From Streptomyces malaysiense (GTDB lineage: Bacteria; Actinomycetota; Actinomycetes; Streptomycetales; Streptomycetaceae), in the NCBI RefSeq assembly GCF_000980885.2, contig NZ_LBDA02000105.1:1-53569 (forward strand): a DNA stretch of 53,569 bases. Direction: 5' to 3'. Positions 23,645-32,119 of this stretch are shown here, one piece after another. The notes beneath the pieces are model-generated. The model ran no database searches and was not told where the DNA came from. It saw nothing but the letters and a program-made list of their open reading frames with translations. How positions within the stretch are numbered: the stretch's first letter is position 1; the number at the start of each line of letters is the position of its first letter. The position numbers and the translations under genes are program-made.

Positions 23645-25768
23645 TCACCCGCCCCTGAGCTGGGCGAACACCTCCAGGAGCGCACGCGACCGCGGAGCGG
23701 CCGTCAATTCCTCCAGGGTCACCGCCCTGCCCGCGCGGTCCGCGATCGGCAACCGCCAGTTGGGGTATTCGGCACAGGTGCCCGGCAGGTTCTGCGGTCG
23801 GCGGTCGCCCACGCAGTCCGGGAGCCAGACGCCGATCAGCCGGGCCGGGGTGCGCAGCAGGAACCGGTGGACGGCGCGGACCTCCGCCTCCTCGGCGGTG
23901 CCGGGCGGCCCGGTGGCCGTGCTGTCCAGCAGGGCGAGGCTGCTCAGCAGGGCCAGCCACTCGGCGGCGTCGGCGACCGCCTCGGCGCGTTCCTCGGCGG
24001 CGGGACGGGTGAGCAGGCCGAGCCGGTCACGCAGTTCGACGTGGTCGGCGGTGAGGCGGGCGGCGGTGGGCGGCAGGTCGTGGGTGGTGGCGGTGGCGAG
24101 GCAGTCGGCCCGCCAGCGTTCGGGGGGCAGCGGGCGGCCGTCGCCGGTCCAGTCGCGCTCGAACCAGAGCACGGAGGTGCCGAGGAGGCCGCGCCGCTGC
24201 AGGGTCTCGCGGACACCCGGCGCCACGGTGCCGAGGTCCTCGCCGATGACCACGGACCCGGCGCGCCCGGCCTCCAGGGCGAGGACGGCGAGCATGGCCT
24301 CGGCGTCGTAGTGGACGTACGTGCCCTCGGTGGGCGGGCTGCCCTCAGGGATCCACCAGAGCCGGAACAGGCCCATGACGTGGTCGATGCGCAGGGCGCC
24401 CGCGTAGCGGAACAGGGCGCGCAGGAGCTCGCGGTAGGGGGCGTATCCGCAGGCGGCGAGGCGGTCGGGGCGCCAGGGCGGCAGGCCCCAGTCCTGGCCG
24501 CGCGCGTTGAAGGCGTCCGGGGGCGCGCCGACGGACATGCCGGCGGCGAAGACGTCCTGCTGGGCCCAGGAGTCGGCGCCCGCGGGATGCACGCCGACGG
24601 CGAGGTCGTGCACGATCCCGACCGGCATCCCGGCCTCCCTCGCGACGCGCTGCGCGGCCCGCAGCTGTCCGTCGGTGAGCCAGGCGAGGCGGGTGTGGAA
24701 GGCGACGCGGTCGGCGAGTTCCTCGCGGGCGCGGGCGGTCGCCTCGGAGCGGGGGTCGCGCAGGCCGTCGGGCCAGGTGGTCCAGTCGGGGCCGTGGGTC
24801 TCGGCGAGGGCGTAGTACGTGGCGTGGTCGTCGAGGGCCTGTCCGTGGGCGGTGCAAAAGGCGTCGTAGGCGGCCCGGCGGCCGGGGCCGAGGGGGACGG
24901 CGAGGACCGTCTCCAGGGCCTCCCGCTTGAGTTCCCACACCGCGTCGCGGTCGACGAGGGCGCCCTTGCCGAGCACGGCGTCGCGCAGTCGCGCGGCCCG
25001 TTCCAGGAGGTGGCCGAGCCGCTCGCGGTCCTCGGCGTACGCGTACTCGGGGACGTCCTCGACCCGCAGGTGCACGGGGTCGGGGAAGCGCCGGGAGGAG
25101 GGCCGGTACGGCGACGGGTCCGTGGGCGCGCCGGGCACCGCCGAGTGCAACGGGTTGACCTGCACGAACCCGGCCCCGGCGACCCTCCCGGCCCAGCCCG
25201 CCAGCTCGGCGAGGTCCCCGAGGTCGCCCATCCCCCAGGAGCGGCGGGAGAGCAGCGAGTACAGCTGGACGAGGAGTCCGTACGAGCGTCGGGGCGGCGC
25301 GGGCAGGCGGTCGGGGGCGACGACGAGGTGGGCGTGACCGGTCCGGCCGTCGGGGGCGACGGCGGTGACCCGGTGAACGCCGAGGGGGAGCCCGGCGACG
25401 AGGGGTGCGCTCGCGTGGTACGGCTCCCGCGCGTGTTCCTCGCCCGCCTCGCGGTCCTCCCCCTGTTCCGTCTCGACGCGCACCCGGGTGCCGGGCGGCA
25501 GGGCGGCGAGGGCGGCGGGGTCCTGGGTGTCGCCGGCCCAGTGCACGACGGTCGGGGGCAGCAGGCGCCCGCGCAGCGCGCTCTCCCGGTCGGCGAGCGC
25601 GGCGCGGACCGCTTCGGGGGTGGCGGCGTCGACGCCGAGCGCGTGCAGGGCGGCGACGACCGCGGAGTCGGGGACGGTGACCGTACGGTCCGGGGCGGGG
25701 CGGTAGGAGACGGCGACCCCGTGCAGCTCGGCGAGCCGGGACAGCTCGCCCGCGCGCGCCCCCGTCAT
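23645..25768 (-). CDS. malQ: 4-alpha-glucanotransferase (amylomaltase, GH77)
   Basis: 707 residues; transfers alpha-1,4-glucan chains between acceptors in maltodextrin and glycogen metabolism. The GH77 catalytic residues are visible: nucleophile Asp462 in RIDHVMGL, acid/base Glu510 in VIGEDLGTV and the third Asp564 in THDLPPTAARL. VNPLHSAVPGAPTDPSPYRPSSRRF is the family's substrate-binding segment. The N-terminal 130 residues form the extra beta-domain found in the longer actinobacterial form. The ATG at 25768 abuts the stop of the small gene before it (TAG then ATG), so translation is probably coupled. Confidence 0.96.
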   Translation of the reverse strand: MTGARAGELSRLAELHGVAVSYRPAPDRTVTVPDSAVVAALHALGVDAATPEAVRAALADRESALRGRLLPPTVVHWAGDTQDPAALAALPPGTRVRVETEQGEDREAGEEHAREPYHASAPLVAGLPLGVHRVTAVAPDGRTGHAHLVVAPDRLPAPPRRSYGLLVQLYSLLSRRSWGMGDLGDLAELAGWAGRVAGAGFVQVNPLHSAVPGAPTDPSPYRPSSRRFPDPVHLRVEDVPEYAYAEDRERLGHLLERAARLRDAVLGKGALVDRDAVWELKREALETVLAVPLGPGRRAAYDAFCTAHGQALDDHATYYALAETHGPDWTTWPDGLRDPRSEATARAREELADRVAFHTRLAWLTDGQLRAAQRVAREAGMPVGIVHDLAVGVHPAGADSWAQQDVFAAGMSVGAPPDAFNARGQDWGLPPWRPDRLAACGYAPYRELLRALFRYAGALRIDHVMGLFRLWWIPEGSPPTEGTYVHYDAEAMLAVLALEAGRAGSVVIGEDLGTVAPGVRETLQRRGLLGTSVLWFERDWTGDGRPLPPERWRADCLATATTHDLPPTAARLTADHVELRDRLGLLTRPAAEERAEAVADAAEWLALLSSLALLDSTATGPPGTAEEAEVRAVHRFLLRTPARLIGVWLPDCVGDRRPQNLPGTCAEYPNWRLPIADRAGRAVTLEELTAAPRSRALLEVFAQLRGG

Positions 25769-26077
25769 CTACGACCCCGCCGCGTAGGCGTCCGACTCGC
25801 TCGTGAGGGCGCTGGTGTCGGCGAGCGGCGGCTCGCTGGTCAGGGGCTCGGCCGCGGGCAGCGGCGGCTCACTGGTGAGCGGCGCCGTGGTGGCGGCGGC
25901 CTCCGCGTTGAACGCGTACAGCCTGATCTCTCCGGTCTCGGTCGACTCGATCGACTCGATGGTCTCGGCGGACGTCTCCGCCAGGGGTTTGCGCACGCTC
26001 GCGGCCCGGCGGTGTTTCCACTGGGCCGGGATCTGGGTTCGGGCAGGTGCGGGCACGGGGGGCTCCTTGTCGCTCAT
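25769..26077 (-). CDS. Small Ser/Glu/Thr-rich protein abutting malQ
   Basis: 102 residues, ATG at 26077. The N-terminal half is basic (IPAQWKHRRAASVRKPLAE). A short IESTETGEIRLYAFNAEA segment is the only part that looks folded, and the rest is disordered with repeats of LTSEPPL. The stop codon directly touches the malQ ATG with no base between, which argues for a genuine translated gene and for coupling to malQ. No function is recognised. The ribosome-binding site is poor. Confidence 0.6.
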   Translation of the reverse strand: MSDKEPPVPAPARTQIPAQWKHRRAASVRKPLAETSAETIESIESTETGEIRLYAFNAEAAATTAPLTSEPPLPAAEPLTSEPPLADTSALTSESDAYAAGS

Positions 26078-26230
26078 GGCCGGTCAGGGCAGGCCTACCC
26101 AGTGAGAGCGATGGCAGACGTCCCCGATCGGCGGAGCTGCGTCACGTCTTCGACACGGCCCCGGACACGCTCCCCGCCCCGCGTCCCGTCCTCCCGGTCG
26201 GGGCGCGGGGATGTGCGAAGGCCCGGGTCG

Positions 26231-26767
26231 TCAGGCGGAGATGCCGTCGATCCGGGCCATGGCGTCGTCCGCGCCGTACGGCTGCAGGTAGGGCAGCCAG
26301 CGCGGGTCCCTATGGCCGGTGCCGATGATGCGCCAGGCCAGACCGGTGGGCGGGGCTGGTTTGTGGTGCAGGCGCCAGCCCAGTTCGACGAGGTGGCGGT
26401 CGGCCTTCACGTGGTTGCAGCGGCGGCAGGAGGCCACCACGTTGTCCCAGACGTGCTTGCCCCCGCGACTGCGCGGGATGACGTGGTCGACGCTGGTTGC
26501 GACGCCACCGCAGTACATGCACCGGCCCCCGTCGCGTGCGAAGAGCGCACGGCGGGTGAGCGGAACGGGCCCTCGGTAGGGGACCCGGACGAATCGCTTG
26601 AGCCGGACCACGCTGGGTGCGGGGACTGTGACGGTCGCGCTGTGCATGAAGGCGCCGGATTCCTCCAGGGAGACTGCCTTGTTCTCCAGGACGAGGATGA
26701 GCGCGCGGCGGAGCGGTACGACACCGAGCGGCTCGTACGACGCGTTGAGGACCAGGACATGCGGCAC
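26231..26767 (-). CDS. HNH endonuclease-domain protein
   Basis: 178 residues from the GTG at 26767, fixed by an AAGGAGG ribosome-binding site and by the conserved start PHVLVLNASYEPLGVVPL. The HNH core is at about residues 90-135: CMYCGG, DHVIPRSRGG, WDNVVASCRRCN, with two CxxC pairs for structural zinc. This form is conserved across actinobacteria and is probably not part of a mobile element; its role is unknown. An upstream in-frame start at 26890 is rejected because it adds unconserved residues. Confidence 0.9.
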   Translation of the reverse strand: MPHVLVLNASYEPLGVVPLRRALILVLENKAVSLEESGAFMHSATVTVPAPSVVRLKRFVRVPYRGPVPLTRRALFARDGGRCMYCGGVATSVDHVIPRSRGGKHVWDNVVASCRRCNHVKADRHLVELGWRLHHKPAPPTGLAWRIIGTGHRDPRWLPYLQPYGADDAMARIDGISA

Positions 26768-27092
26768 GGGTGCCTCCTTGGGCGTCGGCGGCGCGTGGCT
26801 CGCGCCGGGACGATCTGCAGCCAGTCTCCCCTCATGCCTGGTGGCGGCGCCACCATGTCCCGGTAACGGGCTGAGAGTGTTTTCGACCACAGGTGATACA
26901 TCCCCCGGATCACGGCCTGTTCAAGCCGGGGTGAGCCGTGTCTCTCCTGTGTCCCTCCTTGGCGGATCAGCGTGGGGCACGCACAATGCCCCGTTAGTGT
27001 GGTGGTGCTGGCCGTCCGGTGACCTTTTCGTGACCTCGCAGATCCCGCCCGCCCCACCGGTACGGACCGTGCAGCACCTGGAGGTACCTGCC
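26768..27092. other. Divergent promoter region between the HNH and MscS genes
   Basis: 325 bp holding the leaders of both genes. I see no further gene; the long frame running through it towards MscS (from 26598) is antisense to the HNH gene and lacks conservation. No clear operator was found. Confidence 0.45.
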
Positions 27093-28202
27093 GTGTCGTC
27101 CTTGCCCGTGGTCCTGATGGCCGCCGGTGCGTCGCCTTCCCCGTCGCCGTCGGATACGGCGCCCGCGGTGCCGTCGCTCCAGGACGCCCAGGATGGGGCG
27201 ACGAGCGCGGCGAGCTGGGTCGAGCAGAACTGGTCGACGTGGCTCGCCATGGGGCTTCAGATCCTGCTGATCATCGTCGTGGCGGTCGCCCTGCGGTCGG
27301 TGGTGCGGCGCGCGATCACCAAGCTGATAGAGCGGATGGGCCGGACCGCGCAGGCCGTGAACGGCACCGCGCTGGGCGGGCTGCTGGTCAACGCGGAACG
27401 GCGGCGGCAGCGGTCGGCGGCGATAGGGTCCGTGCTGCGCTCGGTGGCGAGCTTCCTGATCCTCGGCACGGCGGCACTGATGGTGCTGTCCACCTTCAAG
27501 ATCAACCTGGCCCCGCTGCTGGCGTCCGCCGGTGTCGCCGGTGTCGCGATCGGTTTCGGCGCGCGGAACCTCGTCACGGACTTCCTGTCCGGCGTCTTCA
27601 TGATCCTGGAGGACCAGTACGGCGTCGGTGACGTGATCGACGCGGGCGTGGCCACCGGCGAGGTGATCGAGGTCGGTCTGCGCGTGACGAAGCTGCGCGG
27701 TCCCAACGGGGCGATCTGGTACATCCGCAACGGCGAGGTCAAGCGGATCGGCAACCTGTCCCAGGGCTGGGCGACGGCCGGGGTCGACGTGACCGTCGGT
27801 TCCGGCGAGGACCTGGACAAGGTCAAGGCGACGCTGGACGAGGTCGCCGAGAAGATGAGCAAGGAAGAGCCCTGGAACGAGCTGCTGTGGGGCCCGGTCG
27901 AGGTCCTCGGCCTGGACTCCGTGCTCATCGACTCCATGGTGGTCCGCGTCTCCGCCAAGACCATGCCCGGCAAGTCCGTCACCGTCGAGCGCGAACTGCG
28001 CTGGCGCATCAAGCGCGCCTTCGACGCGGCGTCCATCCGCACCGTGGGCGGCGCGACGGCGGTCGAGGACGCGGAGGACCTCCCCGACCCCACCGCCGCG
28101 GTCGCCGCCCCCTCCGCCTTCTCCAACACCGACTCCCCACAGTCGATGGCGGCGACTCCGATCACGACGCAGCGGACGGTTCCGCCGAAGAGGCAGACGT
28201 AG
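27093..28202 (+). CDS. MscS-family small-conductance mechanosensitive channel
   Basis: 369 residues from the GTG at 27093, which has CTGGAGG eight bases upstream. After a short signal-like N-terminus and linker come membrane helices TWLAMGLQILLIIVVAVAL (about 55-75) and SFLILGTAALMVLSTF (about 120-140). The pore helix follows (ASAGVAGVAIGFGARNLVTDFLSG), with its Gly/Ala pattern. The beta domain (EDQYGVGDVIDAG...VTKLRGPNG) and the cytoplasmic cage come next. It releases solutes on osmotic downshock. The C-terminal 40 residues are a disordered Pro/Thr tail. A hairpin terminator follows. Confidence 0.93.
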   Translation: MSSLPVVLMAAGASPSPSPSDTAPAVPSLQDAQDGATSAASWVEQNWSTWLAMGLQILLIIVVAVALRSVVRRAITKLIERMGRTAQAVNGTALGGLLVNAERRRQRSAAIGSVLRSVASFLILGTAALMVLSTFKINLAPLLASAGVAGVAIGFGARNLVTDFLSGVFMILEDQYGVGDVIDAGVATGEVIEVGLRVTKLRGPNGAIWYIRNGEVKRIGNLSQGWATAGVDVTVGSGEDLDKVKATLDEVAEKMSKEEPWNELLWGPVEVLGLDSVLIDSMVVRVSAKTMPGKSVTVERELRWRIKRAFDAASIRTVGGATAVEDAEDLPDPTAAVAAPSAFSNTDSPQSMAATPITTQRTVPPKRQT

Positions 28203-28260
28203 AAGAACTAGACGTGCAGAAGCAGAAGCAGCGGAACGGTTCAGTACACCGGTTCGAGTG

Positions 28261-28298
28261 AAGGGGCATCCCGGCGCGGTGGCGCCGGGGTGCCCCTT
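28261..28298 (+). terminator. Terminator after the MscS gene
   Basis: A 17-bp stem (28261-28277 and 28282-28298) with one T:G mismatch and a four-base loop, 58 bp after the stop. Confidence 0.88.
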
Positions 28299-28328
28299 CG
28301 CCGTCGTCGCCGTCGCGCCGGTGCGCGC

Positions 28329-28364
28329 CCCCGAGATCCCCGAGATCCCCGAGATCCCCGAGAT
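28329..28364. repeat. Four exact tandem copies of CCCCGAGAT
   Basis: Copies at 28329, 28338, 28347 and 28356, perfect and contiguous, about 30 bp upstream of the csnR promoter. It is too short and spacer-free for a CRISPR. It may be a slippage tract with variable copy number or a phased regulator site. Confidence 0.85.
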
Positions 28365-28394
28365 AACGACTCCGCTCCGCACGGCTCCCGCGTA

Positions 28395-28424
28395 TTGACG
28401 CCCCCCGCGCGCCGGGCTTACGTT
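28395..28424 (+). promoter_or_regulatory. csnR promoter
   Basis: TTGACG at 28395-28400 and TACGTT at 28419-28424, separated by 18 bp, fit the vegetative HrdB-type consensus. Transcription would begin near 28431, so the palindrome at 28434 would sit over the first transcribed bases. Confidence 0.65.
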
Positions 28425-28433
28425 CGGCCTCAA

Positions 28434-28448
28434 TAGGAAAGTTTCCTA
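28434..28448. promoter_or_regulatory. CsnR operator
   Basis: TAGGAAAGTTTCCTA: seven-base arms that are perfect inverted repeats around a central G. As I recall, this matches the published CsnR operator core AGGAAAGTTTCCT of the Streptomyces chitosanase and csnR-K genes. It lies just downstream of the promoter, where a bound repressor would block initiation. Confidence 0.88.
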
Positions 28449-28472
28449 ACAGTGAGGCAGGTGTCGAGACCC

Positions 28473-29684
28473 ATGGCAGGAACGGCCGGTACGCCGGGGA
28501 CCCCGCGCGTGCTGCGCGCGATGAACGACCGCGCCGCGCTGGATCTGCTGCTGGAGCACGGGCCGTTGTCCCGGACCCGGATCGGGAACCTGACCGGGCT
28601 GTCCAAGCCCACCGCCTCCCAGCTGCTGGCCCGGCTCGAAGCCGCGGGGCTGGTCCGGGTCACCGGGACCAGCGAGGGCCGGCCGGGGCCCGGCGCCCAG
28701 CTGTACGCGGTCGACCCCGGTGCCGCCTACGCCGCCGGGCTCGACGTCGCCCCGGACCGCATCCGCGCCGCCGTCGCCGACGTCACGGGCCGCACGGTCG
28801 GCCGGTACGAGCTGCCCACCCCCGGCAGTAGGCCCGCACGGTCCGTCGTAGGGCAGGTCACCGACGCCCTCGACGGCGCGGTGAAGGCCGCCGGACTGGC
28901 CCGCGGCGAGGTGCACCGGGTCGTCATCGGCACGCCCGGCGCGTTCGACCCGAACACCGGGCGGCTGCGCTACGCCTCGCACCTGCCCGGCTGGCACTCC
29001 CCCGCACTGCTCGACGAACTCGCCGCCGCGCTGCCGATGCCCGTCGAGTACGAGAACGACGTCAATCTCGTCGCCGTCGCCGAACAGCGCCTCGGCGCGG
29101 CCCGCGGCCACGGGGACTTCGTGCTGCTGTGGAACGAGGAGGGACTCGGCGCCGCCCTCGTCCTCGGCGGCCGGCTGCACCGCGGCTGGACCGGCGGCGC
29201 CGGCGAGGTCGGCTTCCTGCCGGTGCCGGGCACGCCCCTGGTGCGCCACGTGACCCGGGCCAACAGCGGCGGCTACCAGGAGCTGGCCGGCGCCCAGGAA
29301 CTGCCGAAGCTGGCCCGTGAACTCGGTGTCCCGGACGTGCCGTCGGGGCCCTACACGGAGGTGGCCCCGGAGCTGCTGGCCCGTGCCGCGGACCACGCGG
29401 GCGGGGCGCACCGGGAGCTGCTCCAGGCGTACGCCACCCGTCTCGCCACCGGTCTCGCCGCGCTCGTCTCGGTCCTCGACCCCGAACTCGTCGTCCTCAG
29501 CGGCTCCGCCCTGACCGCCGGCGGCGAGGTGCTGCGGGCCCTGATCCAGGCCGAGCTGGCGGAGCTGGCGGCGGCCCGGCCCCGGCTCGTCCTCGGCGAC
29601 GTCCGCGAACACCCCGTTCTGCGCGGCGCGCTGGAGAGCGCGCTCGCCACCACCCGGGACGAGGTCTTCGACACCTCGCGCTGA
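28473..29684 (+). CDS. csnR: ROK-family repressor of chitosan-oligosaccharide genes
   Basis: 403 residues from the ATG at 28473 (a GTG at 28452 is possible). The N-terminal winged helix includes HGPLSRTRIGNLTGLSKPTASQLLARLEAAGLV, and the C-terminal ROK sugar-kinase fold includes VVIGTPGAFDP and YENDVNLVAVAEQRLG. The usual ROK zinc signature CxCGxxGC is absent after GGAGEVGF, so the ligand site is rebuilt. The operator in front and the importer, glycosidase and kinase genes behind identify it as CsnR, which is released by chitosan oligosaccharides. The absence of an operator in the 131-bp gap to csnE suggests one transcript for the whole locus. Confidence 0.9.
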   Translation: MAGTAGTPGTPRVLRAMNDRAALDLLLEHGPLSRTRIGNLTGLSKPTASQLLARLEAAGLVRVTGTSEGRPGPGAQLYAVDPGAAYAAGLDVAPDRIRAAVADVTGRTVGRYELPTPGSRPARSVVGQVTDALDGAVKAAGLARGEVHRVVIGTPGAFDPNTGRLRYASHLPGWHSPALLDELAAALPMPVEYENDVNLVAVAEQRLGAARGHGDFVLLWNEEGLGAALVLGGRLHRGWTGGAGEVGFLPVPGTPLVRHVTRANSGGYQELAGAQELPKLARELGVPDVPSGPYTEVAPELLARAADHAGGAHRELLQAYATRLATGLAALVSVLDPELVVLSGSALTAGGEVLRALIQAELAELAAARPRLVLGDVREHPVLRGALESALATTRDEVFDTSR

Positions 29685-29815
29685 CCGGCCTCCAGGGAAC
29701 ACCGCCACGCCCCGAGGCGAGCCCCCGCAACAAGCCACCGGAACACCGCCGCACCCCGAGTACCGCCCGCACCGCGCCCTCCCCACCCCGACCCGACCGT
29801 CCTGGGAGATCTGCC

Positions 29816-31168
29816 ATGCCCACCGCAGCACCCGGAGTCAGCAAAGCCACCCACAACGCCGCCCTCGCCCTCACCGCCTCCGCCGTGCTGCTGGCCGCCG
29901 GCTGCACCGGGCAGTCCGGCGGGGGCGCCGCGGACGACCCCGCCAAGGACACCACGATCAACTTCTGGCACGCCTGGAGCGCACCGGACGAGGTCCGGGC
30001 GGTCAGGTCGCTGGTCGCCGGGTTCGAGAAGACGCACCCCGGCATTCATGTGCACATCGTCGGCAACATGACCGACGACAAGATCAACCAGGCGCTGCGC
30101 GCGGGCGGCGACGGCGCCCCGGACGTGGTCTCCTCCTTCACCACCAACAACGTGGGCAAGTTCTGCTCCTCGGGCGCGCTGATCGACCTCGACCCCTTCC
30201 TGCAGAAGGCGGGCATCGATCCCGCGCGGACCTTCCCGAAGGCCATGAACGAGTACACCCGGTTCGACGGCGACCGCTGCACCGTGCCGCTGCTCGGGGA
30301 CGCGTACGGGCTGTACTACGACAAGACGGCGTTCGCGAAGGCCGGGATCGACCATCCCCCCAAGACCTGGAGCGAGTTCGAGGCCGACGCCAAGAGGCTG
30401 ACCGTGCCGGACGGGGACTCGTACAAGCAGCTCGGGTTCATGCCGGACTACCACGGCTGGGAGACCACCACCGAGCACTACCTGGCCCAGTTCTCGCCGG
30501 TCTACTTCGGCAAGGACGGCAAGTCGGACGTCGCCCGGGACCCCGCCTTCGAGGCGGGGTTCACGCTCCAGAAGCGGCTCGTGGACGAACTCGGCGGATT
30601 CCGGCGGCTGGAGAGGTTCCGCGCCACCCTCGGCGACGAATGGGGAGCCGAACACCCCTTCCACACCGGCCAGGTGGCCATGCAGCTGGACGGCGAGTGG
30701 CGGCTCGGGATGGCCGAGCGGACCAAGCCGAGGTTCGGGATAGGCGTCGCCCCGCTGCCCGTACCGGACGACCAGAAGGACCAGTACGGCAAGGGCTACA
30801 TCACCGGCACCATCACCGGCATCGCCGCCACCAGCCGCAAGCAGAACGCGGCATGGGAGTTCGTCGAGTACATCAGCACGGACACGGACGCCGTGGTCGG
30901 CTTCGCCAACGACATCCACAACGTGCCGTCCACCCTCGCCGCCCTCAGGTCCCCGAAGCTGAGGTACGACCCACGCTTCAAGACCTTCCTGGACATCGCC
31001 GCCGACCCCGACTCCACCACCACCCCGGCCTCCCCCGACGGCGGCCAGTACCTGGTGACGCTCCAGCAGTTGGGCTACGACTACGAGAGCGGCAGGGTCA
31101 CGGATCTGGCGGCCGGGCTGCGGAAGGCCGCCGCGCAGATCGACACGGACATCGCGCAGGCGAAGTAG
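29816..31168 (+). CDS. csnE: Extracellular sugar-binding lipoprotein of the chitosan-oligosaccharide importer
   Basis: 450 residues. The signal peptide ends in a lipobox (VLLAAGC, Cys about residue 30), so the protein is lipid-anchored outside the membrane. The body is a family-1 solute-binding protein: TINFWHAWS at the start of lobe one, LGDAYGLYYDKTAFAKAGI in the middle and GYITGTITGIAATSRKQNAAWEF near the end. The ATG at 29816 has GGGAG upstream. It delivers oligosaccharides to the CsnFG permease; the ATPase is not encoded here and is presumably the shared MsiK, as for most Streptomyces sugar importers. Confidence 0.93.
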   Translation: MPTAAPGVSKATHNAALALTASAVLLAAGCTGQSGGGAADDPAKDTTINFWHAWSAPDEVRAVRSLVAGFEKTHPGIHVHIVGNMTDDKINQALRAGGDGAPDVVSSFTTNNVGKFCSSGALIDLDPFLQKAGIDPARTFPKAMNEYTRFDGDRCTVPLLGDAYGLYYDKTAFAKAGIDHPPKTWSEFEADAKRLTVPDGDSYKQLGFMPDYHGWETTTEHYLAQFSPVYFGKDGKSDVARDPAFEAGFTLQKRLVDELGGFRRLERFRATLGDEWGAEHPFHTGQVAMQLDGEWRLGMAERTKPRFGIGVAPLPVPDDQKDQYGKGYITGTITGIAATSRKQNAAWEFVEYISTDTDAVVGFANDIHNVPSTLAALRSPKLRYDPRFKTFLDIAADPDSTTTPASPDGGQYLVTLQQLGYDYESGRVTDLAAGLRKAAAQIDTDIAQAK

Positions 31169-31171
31169 CCG

Positions 31172-32119
31172 ATGAGCACGCTCACCCTGGCCGCCAAGCG
31201 CCGCCGGTCGGCCCTTCGCACCCTCGCCTTCCTGTCGCCGTGGCTGATCGGCTTCGCGGTGTTCTTCGCGTACCCGCTGATCTCGACGGTCTACTTCTCC
31301 TTCATGCACTACGACGGCTTCCGGCCGCCCACCTGGAGCGGCGGGAGGAACTGGGCCTACGTCCTCGCGCACTACCCGCTGTTCTGGCCCGCGCTGCGCA
31401 ACACCCTGTGGCTGGTCGTGGTGATGGTGACGCTGCGCGTGGCCTTCGGGCTCGGCATCGGGATGCTCATCACGAGGATCAAGACGGGTACGGGCGTCTT
31501 CCGCACCCTGTTCTACCTGCCCTGCCTCGCCCCGCCGGTCGCGGCCACCATGGCCTTCGCGTTCCTGCTCAACCCCGGTACCGGGCCGGTCGATTCGCTC
31601 CTGGACAGGGCGGGGCTCCCGGCGCCGGGCTGGTTCGACGACCCCGGCTGGTCCAAGCCGGCGCTGACCCTGCTCGCGCTGTGGGGCATCGGCGACCTCA
31701 TGGTGATCTTCATGGCCGCGCTGCTCGACGTGCCGAGGGAGCAGTACGAGGCGGCCGAGCTGGACGGCGCCTCCGCCTGGCAGCGGTTCCGGTACGTGAC
31801 GCTGCCGAACATCTCCCCCATCGTGATGTTCGCCGTCGTCACCGGTGTGATCCAGGCCATGCAGTACTACACGGAGCCGCTGGTCGCGGGAAAGGTCGCC
31901 TCCGGGGTGATCCAGGGCGCGGGCGCCCAGTTCGAGCCCGGCTACCCGGACAAGTCCACGCTCACCCTGCCCCAGCTCGTCTACAACCTCGGCTTCCAGC
32001 GCTTCGACTACGGCTCCGCGTGCGTCGTCGCCCTCGTGCTCCTCGTCCTCTCCACGGCGTGCACCGCGCTCCTGATGCGGCGCCGGGGCGGCCTGATCCA
32101 GGCAGGTGACCGACCATGA
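31172..32119 (+). CDS. csnF: Sugar ABC transporter permease, first subunit
   Basis: 315 residues, six membrane helices of the MalF type without the long insert. The EAA loop that contacts the ATPase is EAAELDGASAWQRFRYVTLP at about residues 192-211. It starts three bases after the csnE stop and its own stop overlaps the csnG start by four bases (ATGA), so production is coupled. It forms the pore with CsnG. Confidence 0.94.
   Translation: MSTLTLAAKRRRSALRTLAFLSPWLIGFAVFFAYPLISTVYFSFMHYDGFRPPTWSGGRNWAYVLAHYPLFWPALRNTLWLVVVMVTLRVAFGLGIGMLITRIKTGTGVFRTLFYLPCLAPPVAATMAFAFLLNPGTGPVDSLLDRAGLPAPGWFDDPGWSKPALTLLALWGIGDLMVIFMAALLDVPREQYEAAELDGASAWQRFRYVTLPNISPIVMFAVVTGVIQAMQYYTEPLVAGKVASGVIQGAGAQFEPGYPDKSTLTLPQLVYNLGFQRFDYGSACVVALVLLVLSTACTALLMRRRGGLIQAGDRP

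Noticed and set aside
26598..27092. An upstream extension of the MscS gene by 165 codons.
   Set aside because: It runs antisense through the HNH gene and the promoter gap, is not conserved, and the GTG at 27093 has a good ribosome-binding site.
28329..28364. A miniature CRISPR array.
   Set aside because: Units are 9 bp and contiguous, with no spacers and no cas genes nearby.
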